This document shows positions 60,598 through 64,000 of a stretch of DNA of 64,000 nucleotides, piece after piece. Location of the stretch: NCBI RefSeq assembly GCF_014201825.1, contig NZ_JACHFJ010000010.1:1-64000 (forward strand), given 5' to 3'. The stretch's first letter is position 1; every line of letters starts with the position of its first letter. The notes beneath the pieces are model-generated. The model was not told where the DNA came from. It saw nothing but the letters and a program-made list of their open reading frames with translations, and did no database searches. A program made the translations under genes and the position numbers. This DNA is from Acidocella aromatica. Lineage in GTDB: Bacteria > Pseudomonadota > Alphaproteobacteria > Acetobacterales > Acetobacteraceae.

Positions 60598-61364
60598 TGG
60601 CGTTCCTGGTTTTCGATTCCGGTATCGGCGGGCTCGGCGTGGCGCGGGAATTGCGGCGCCTGGAACCGGCGCAGGGGCTGATCTACCTCGCCGATAACGG
60701 CTTCTTCCCCTATGGCGAAAAACCGGACGAGGTGCTGCTGCCGCATATCGTCGAGGTGATCGGCAAGGCCATTGCCGCCTTCTCGCCCCAAGCCGTGGTG
60801 GTGGCCTGCAATACCGCCAGCACCATCGCCCTGCCTGCTTTGCGCGCGGCGTACAGCCTACCCATCATCGGCTGCGTGCCGCCGGTGAAACCCGCCGCCG
60901 CCGCCAGTACCAGCAAGACCATCGGCGTGCTCGCCACCGCCGCCACTGTGCGCAGGCCCTATTTAAGCGGGCTGATCGAAGCCTTCGCGCCGGGCTGCAA
61001 CGTGCTCTCGCTGGGCACTCCGGCTTTGGCCGAGTTGGCGGAGCGCAAATTCCGGGGCGAGGCGGTGGATGTGGAGGCGGCCATCGCGCCGCTGTTCCGG
61101 CAGGAGGGTGGCCAGCATATCGACGCCATCGCCCTGGGCTGCACGCATTATACCTTCCTGCAGCCTGAATTCCTGACCCTGCGGCCGGACATCTCCTGGT
61201 TCGACCCGGCTTTGCCCGTGGCGCGGCACACGTTGCGCGTCACCGGCGACCTAACCCCCGGCAAAAACCAGAACGCGGGCACGGCTTTTTTTACCGGCGA
61301 GGTTTTGTCCCCCGCCCTGCTCGCGCCGTTCGGGTTTACTGGCGCAGGAACATTCCCACCGTAA
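60597..61364 (+). CDS. murI: Glutamate racemase
   Basis: The protein has 255 aa. It supplies D-glutamate for peptidoglycan by cofactor-independent racemisation. Catalytic cysteines are Cys71 (VACNTAST) and Cys182 (ALGCTHYTF), and the opening FDSGIGGLGVARELRRL plus YLADNGFFPYG is family-typical. It is translationally coupled to rodA. Its 3' end overlaps the convergent TauE/SafE gene by 29 nt. Confidence 0.94.
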   Translation: MAFLVFDSGIGGLGVARELRRLEPAQGLIYLADNGFFPYGEKPDEVLLPHIVEVIGKAIAAFSPQAVVVACNTASTIALPALRAAYSLPIIGCVPPVKPAAAASTSKTIGVLATAATVRRPYLSGLIEAFAPGCNVLSLGTPALAELAERKFRGEAVDVEAAIAPLFRQEGGQHIDAIALGCTHYTFLQPEFLTLRPDISWFDPALPVARHTLRVTGDLTPGKNQNAGTAFFTGEVLSPALLAPFGFTGAGTFPP

Positions 61365-62082
61365 GCGCCGTGCCGATGCAGGCCACGGCGATGCGCAGCA
61401 CATTCATCGGCGCGCGGCGCAGGATGGCGACGCCAAGATAACCGCCCGCGATAGCGGTAACACCCTGGTCCAGCACCAGCCCCCAGTCGATATGCCCACG
61501 CGCGACGAAAATGACCACGGCGGCGACATTCATCACCCCGGAGAGCACATTCTTGGTGGCCCCAGCATTGCGCACGGCAAGCCCCGCCGCCGTGAGCGCC
61601 GCCAGCATGAGGATGCCGATACCGCCGCCAAAATAGCCGCCATACACGGCGATGACGAACTGGATGGCGATGGCAACGGGTGCTGGCAAAGCTGGTGGCG
61701 CGCCTTCCTCACGCTTCTTGGCGAAGAAATTGCCCCATACGAACACCACCGTGGCGAACATGATCAGCCATGGCACCAGATGGGTGAAAATGCTGACCGG
61801 CGTTTCCAGCAGCAGCACCGCGCCGATGGCCCCGCCAATGACGCTGACGATGAACAACGTGCGCAGCGAGAGCCCGGCGGCTCCGCCAGCCATGCCGCGC
61901 CCAGCCCAGCCCATCGTCACCTGCGACGGGAACAGCGCGATGGTGGAGTTGATATTGGCCGCGCGTGGGTCCAACCCCGCGAAGAGCAGGGCCGGAAAGG
62001 TAAGGAAGGAGCCACCCCCGGCAATGGCGTTCTGGGCACCCGCCAGAAACCCGGCCACACCGACGAGGATATAGCCCCACAT
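61336..62082 (-). CDS. TauE/SafE-family membrane permease
   Basis: The protein has 248 aa with about eight membrane segments in two repeats. The motifs GAQNAIAGGGSFLTFPALLF in the first half and YGGYFGGGIGILMLAAL in the second are the inverted-repeat signatures of this family, whose members export or import sulfite, sulfoacetate and related anions. Substrate unknown. ATG at 62082 overlaps the stop of the PfkB gene (TGATG). Confidence 0.88.
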   Translation of the reverse strand: MWGYILVGVAGFLAGAQNAIAGGGSFLTFPALLFAGLDPRAANINSTIALFPSQVTMGWAGRGMAGGAAGLSLRTLFIVSVIGGAIGAVLLLETPVSIFTHLVPWLIMFATVVFVWGNFFAKKREEGAPPALPAPVAIAIQFVIAVYGGYFGGGIGILMLAALTAAGLAVRNAGATKNVLSGVMNVAAVVIFVARGHIDWGLVLDQGVTAIAGGYLGVAILRRAPMNVLRIAVACIGTALTVGMFLRQ

Positions 62083-63059
62083 CACACGAGCGCCTTCAGC
62101 TCTTCGGCGGGCGGCCGCGCGCCCATGCGCGAGATGGCCAGCGCCGCCGCCTTCGCGCCCAGCGCCCCGGCATCTGCCAAGCTGGCGCCACGCGTATAGG
62201 CGGCCAGGAACCCGGCGGCATAGGCATCGCCCGCGCCTGTGGTGTCCACCACCTGCACCGGCACGGCGGGTATAATCGCACGCTCGCCGCCACGAATGAT
62301 CAGGCTGCCGTTCTCGCTCCGCGTCAGCACGGCGAGCTTCACGTCTTGCGCCGCCTGGTAGGCGGCAACGGCGAAGTCGGAGCTTTGGTACAGGCTGCAC
62401 ACCTCGGCCTCGTTGGCGAAGAGGATGTCCACGCCCTCGGCGATCAGGCGGCGGAAGCCGTCGCGGTGACGGTCCACGCAGAACGCATCGGAGAGGGAGA
62501 GCGCGGTCTGCCGCCCCGCCGCGCGGGCCATCTTCGCCGCTTCGGTAAAGGCCGTCTGGGCCGCCGGGGGGTCGAACAGGTAGCCCTCGAGATAGGTGAC
62601 GGCGGAGGCGGCGATCACCGTCTCGTCGAGGTCGTGCAGCGCGAACTCGCCGCCAGCGCCCAGATAGGTGTTCATCGTGCGCTGGCCATCGGGGGTCACG
62701 AGGATGAGGCAGCGCGCGGTGGGGATGGCGGCGGTGAGCGGCGGGGTGGCGTAATGCACGCCATGGGCGCCGATCTCGCGGCGGAACACCTCGCCCATTT
62801 CATCCGCTCCGACCTTGCCAAGGAACGCCGCGCGCGCGCCAAGTGCCGCCGCCACGGCGCAGGAATTGGCCACCGAGCCGCCCGAAGCCGTGACCCCGCC
62901 CGCCATCGCGGCGGTGAGCTTCGTCGCGGTATCCGCGTCGATCAGCGACATCGCGCCCTTGGGCATGTCGTGCCGATTTAAAAAATCGTCATTCGTGGGG
63001 AGCAGGTAATCGACGATGGCATTGCCAATGCCGGTGATATCGAAGCGCGTGGCGGACAT
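62082..63059 (-). CDS. PfkB-family kinase, probable adenosine kinase
   Basis: The protein has 325 aa. The opening FDITGIGNAIVDYL, the GG switch region SGGSVANSCAVAAALGARAA, GKVGADEMGEVFRREI and the C-terminal anion-hole motif DTTGAGDAYAAGFL are present. The N-terminus is typical of bacterial adenosine kinase-like members, which phosphorylate adenosine to AMP; ribokinase-like specificities cannot be excluded. ATG at 63059 has AGG at 5-nt spacing; the frame upstream is not conserved. It would recycle the adenosine formed by AhcY. Confidence 0.82.
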   Translation of the reverse strand: MSATRFDITGIGNAIVDYLLPTNDDFLNRHDMPKGAMSLIDADTATKLTAAMAGGVTASGGSVANSCAVAAALGARAAFLGKVGADEMGEVFRREIGAHGVHYATPPLTAAIPTARCLILVTPDGQRTMNTYLGAGGEFALHDLDETVIAASAVTYLEGYLFDPPAAQTAFTEAAKMARAAGRQTALSLSDAFCVDRHRDGFRRLIAEGVDILFANEAEVCSLYQSSDFAVAAYQAAQDVKLAVLTRSENGSLIIRGGERAIIPAVPVQVVDTTGAGDAYAAGFLAAYTRGASLADAGALGAKAAALAISRMGARPPAEELKALV

Positions 63060-63209
63060 TTTAGCCTGTCTCCCAAGGGTTTGCTGCCTCGCGGCGTTAG
63101 CATCCAACATGGCTTTACCGCAAATCCGCGCGGGGAAGTTCAGGTTGTGAGGCGCCGATGGTCCGTGCTACGCGCCTTGGGAATGATACGGAAGAGCCCT
63201 GGAGTGTTC

Positions 63210-63833
63210 GTGTTCAACAAGCGCAAGACCGAAGAGCCCAAACCGGCCGTGACCACTACTCCGGCCATGACCACCACGCAGGCTGAAACCACCACGCCCG
63301 CCACCACGGATGAAACCGTGGCCGCCAGCGCCTATGTTCCCCCTTACTTCAAGGAGCCTGCCATGGCCCGCTCACCCTTCGCGCCGCCCCCCATTCCCAC
63401 CACCCCGGCAGCGCCCGCCGCGCCCCAGCCCGTATCCCGCCCGGCCACGATGAGCGGCCACGCCACGCGCGAGCCCGCCGAGCGCCGCACCCTGGTGGTG
63501 GGCCGCGGCATCAGCGTGCAGGGCACCGTGCAGGATGCCGAGCGCTTGGTCGTGGAGGGCACTGTGGAGGCCAACACCATCAACGGGCTGGCCGAACTCT
63601 CCATCGCCCAAGGTGGCATTTTCAAAGGTGAGGTCGAGGTGGACGAGGCCGAGGTTGCCGGCACCATCGACGGCACCATCATCGCCCGGCAGACGCTGAT
63701 CGTGCGTGGCAGCGGCCGCGTGCTGGGCACCGCGCGCTGCCGCCGCCTGCAGGTGGAAGATGGTGGGCAGATCACCGGCCGGATTGAGATGCTGGGCGAC
63801 AGCCCGATCTCCTCTTCCTCCTCCGAGGCCTGA
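63210..63833 (+). CDS. Bactofilin (polymer-forming cytoskeletal protein)
   Basis: The protein has 207 aa. A Thr/Pro-rich disordered N-terminus (about residues 10-95, with runs such as TTTPAMTTTQAETTTPATT) precedes a bactofilin beta-helix (about 98-195: VVGRGISVQGTVQDAERLVV, EGTVEAN, GRVLGTARCRRLQVEDGG). Bactofilins polymerise without nucleotide and scaffold cell-wall enzymes. The start is GTG at 63210 with GGAG five nt upstream, giving MFNKRK. GTG at 63204 is the alternative. The C-terminus is Ser-rich. A clear terminator follows. Confidence 0.87.
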   Translation: MFNKRKTEEPKPAVTTTPAMTTTQAETTTPATTDETVAASAYVPPYFKEPAMARSPFAPPPIPTTPAAPAAPQPVSRPATMSGHATREPAERRTLVVGRGISVQGTVQDAERLVVEGTVEANTINGLAELSIAQGGIFKGEVEVDEAEVAGTIDGTIIARQTLIVRGSGRVLGTARCRRLQVEDGGQITGRIEMLGDSPISSSSSEA

Positions 63834-63838
63834 AAACG

Positions 63839-63864
63839 AAAAGGGGGCCAAACGGCCCCCTTTT
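63839..63864. terminator. Bidirectional rho-independent terminator
   Basis: AAAAGGGGGCC (63839-63849), an AAAC loop and GGCCCCCTTTT (63854-63864) make a perfect stem with a T-run on one strand and its mirror on the other. It lies between the bactofilin stop and the convergent 3' end of the partial gene at 63892. Confidence 0.88.
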
Positions 63865-63891
63865 ATTTACCCAGCCCTTCCAGGCGCCGGA

Positions 63892-64000
63892 TTACTGCGC
63901 AAGGCGCGAGTTGATCGGCATCTGCGCGAGGTCGGCCTCAACCTGGTCGAGCTTGGTCTTGCTCAGACGCCCGCCGGAAAGAGAGGCGATCTGCGAGAGG
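63892..64000 (-). CDS. Unknown protein, C-terminal fragment
   Basis: The final 35 codons and stop (TAA, 63892-63894) of a minus-strand gene that enters from the right edge. The peptide ends DLAQMPINSRLAQ and is preceded by LSQIASLSGGRLSKTKL. I do not recognise it. It may be a gene because it ends cleanly next to the bidirectional terminator and has coding-like composition. Confidence 0.5.
   Translation of the reverse strand, partial: LSQIASLSGGRLSKTKLDQVEADLAQMPINSRLAQ

Overview
The window looks like a chromosomal segment of an alphaproteobacterium, most likely from the Acetobacteraceae. The grounds are high GC, long runs of genes joined by ATGA or GTGA stop/start overlaps, a complete hpnABCDE-shc hopanoid cluster, the metX-metW pair, an alphaproteobacterial hemC-hemD-COG4223-hemY order and an hdac-xseB-ispA run. 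No rRNA, tRNA or CRISPR array was recognised. Genus was not determined.

Layout. 1-2.7 kb: start of pgi, then uvrC and folB, all on the minus strand, with a pair of inverted consensus DnaA boxes at the uvrC start. 2.8-5.0 kb: a periplasmic copper chaperone (PCuAC), ahcY and a small DUF4149 membrane protein. 5.0-9.2 kb: a minus-strand set of tsaD, rlmJ, gpsA and a GT39-type glycosyltransferase, each overlapping the next. 9.3-19.3 kb: one unbroken plus-strand run of hemC, hemD, a COG4223 membrane protein, hemY, a complete Dpp-like ABC importer and a GT87-type glycosyltransferase. 19.3-21.0 kb: metX-metW. 21.1-25.3 kb: chorismate mutase, hisC, tyrA and glmU. 25.3-30.0 kb: a zinc-ribbon membrane protein, ftsE-ftsX, a YdcF-like protein, plsC and an MFS transporter.

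30.0-39.0 kb is the hopanoid locus. A ferritin-like diiron protein and HpnL are on the minus strand, divergent from hpnA, hpnB, hpnC, hpnD, hpnE and shc. HpnD, HpnC and HpnE convert farnesyl diphosphate to squalene and Shc cyclises it. The likely FPP source, ispA, lies 10 kb away at 49 kb. Between them (39.03-49.06 kb) is a visibly lower-GC island with a two-component system, a three-gene RND efflux operon and a universal stress protein. It is bounded on the left by the 3' scrap of an IS630-like transposase and on the right by the 3' scrap of an ISL3-like transposase. I read this as horizontally acquired DNA inserted next to shc and ispA. The RND pump also lacks two residues of the usual proton relay.

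49.0-55.3 kb: ispA, xseB, an HDAC-family deacetylase and a TusA-like protein without its catalytic cysteine (minus strand), a ROK kinase, a DUF3576 lipoprotein and a porin with an inverted-repeat cluster upstream, then a thiamine-phosphate-synthase-like gene whose start codon overlaps that of divergent yggS. 56.1-61.4 kb: the rod-shape and cell-wall cluster mreC-mreD-mrdA-rodA-murI, without mreB. 61.3-64.0 kb: a TauE/SafE permease, a PfkB adenosine-kinase-like protein, a bactofilin and the 3' end of an unknown gene.

The observations most worth following are the island and its atypical pump, the hopanoid-linked ferritin-like protein as a possible lipid-modifying oxidase or desaturase, translational coupling of haem biosynthesis to a Dpp-like importer, the cysteine-less TusA, and the DnaA boxes at uvrC. 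All positions and motifs come from reading the sequence; no database search was run.
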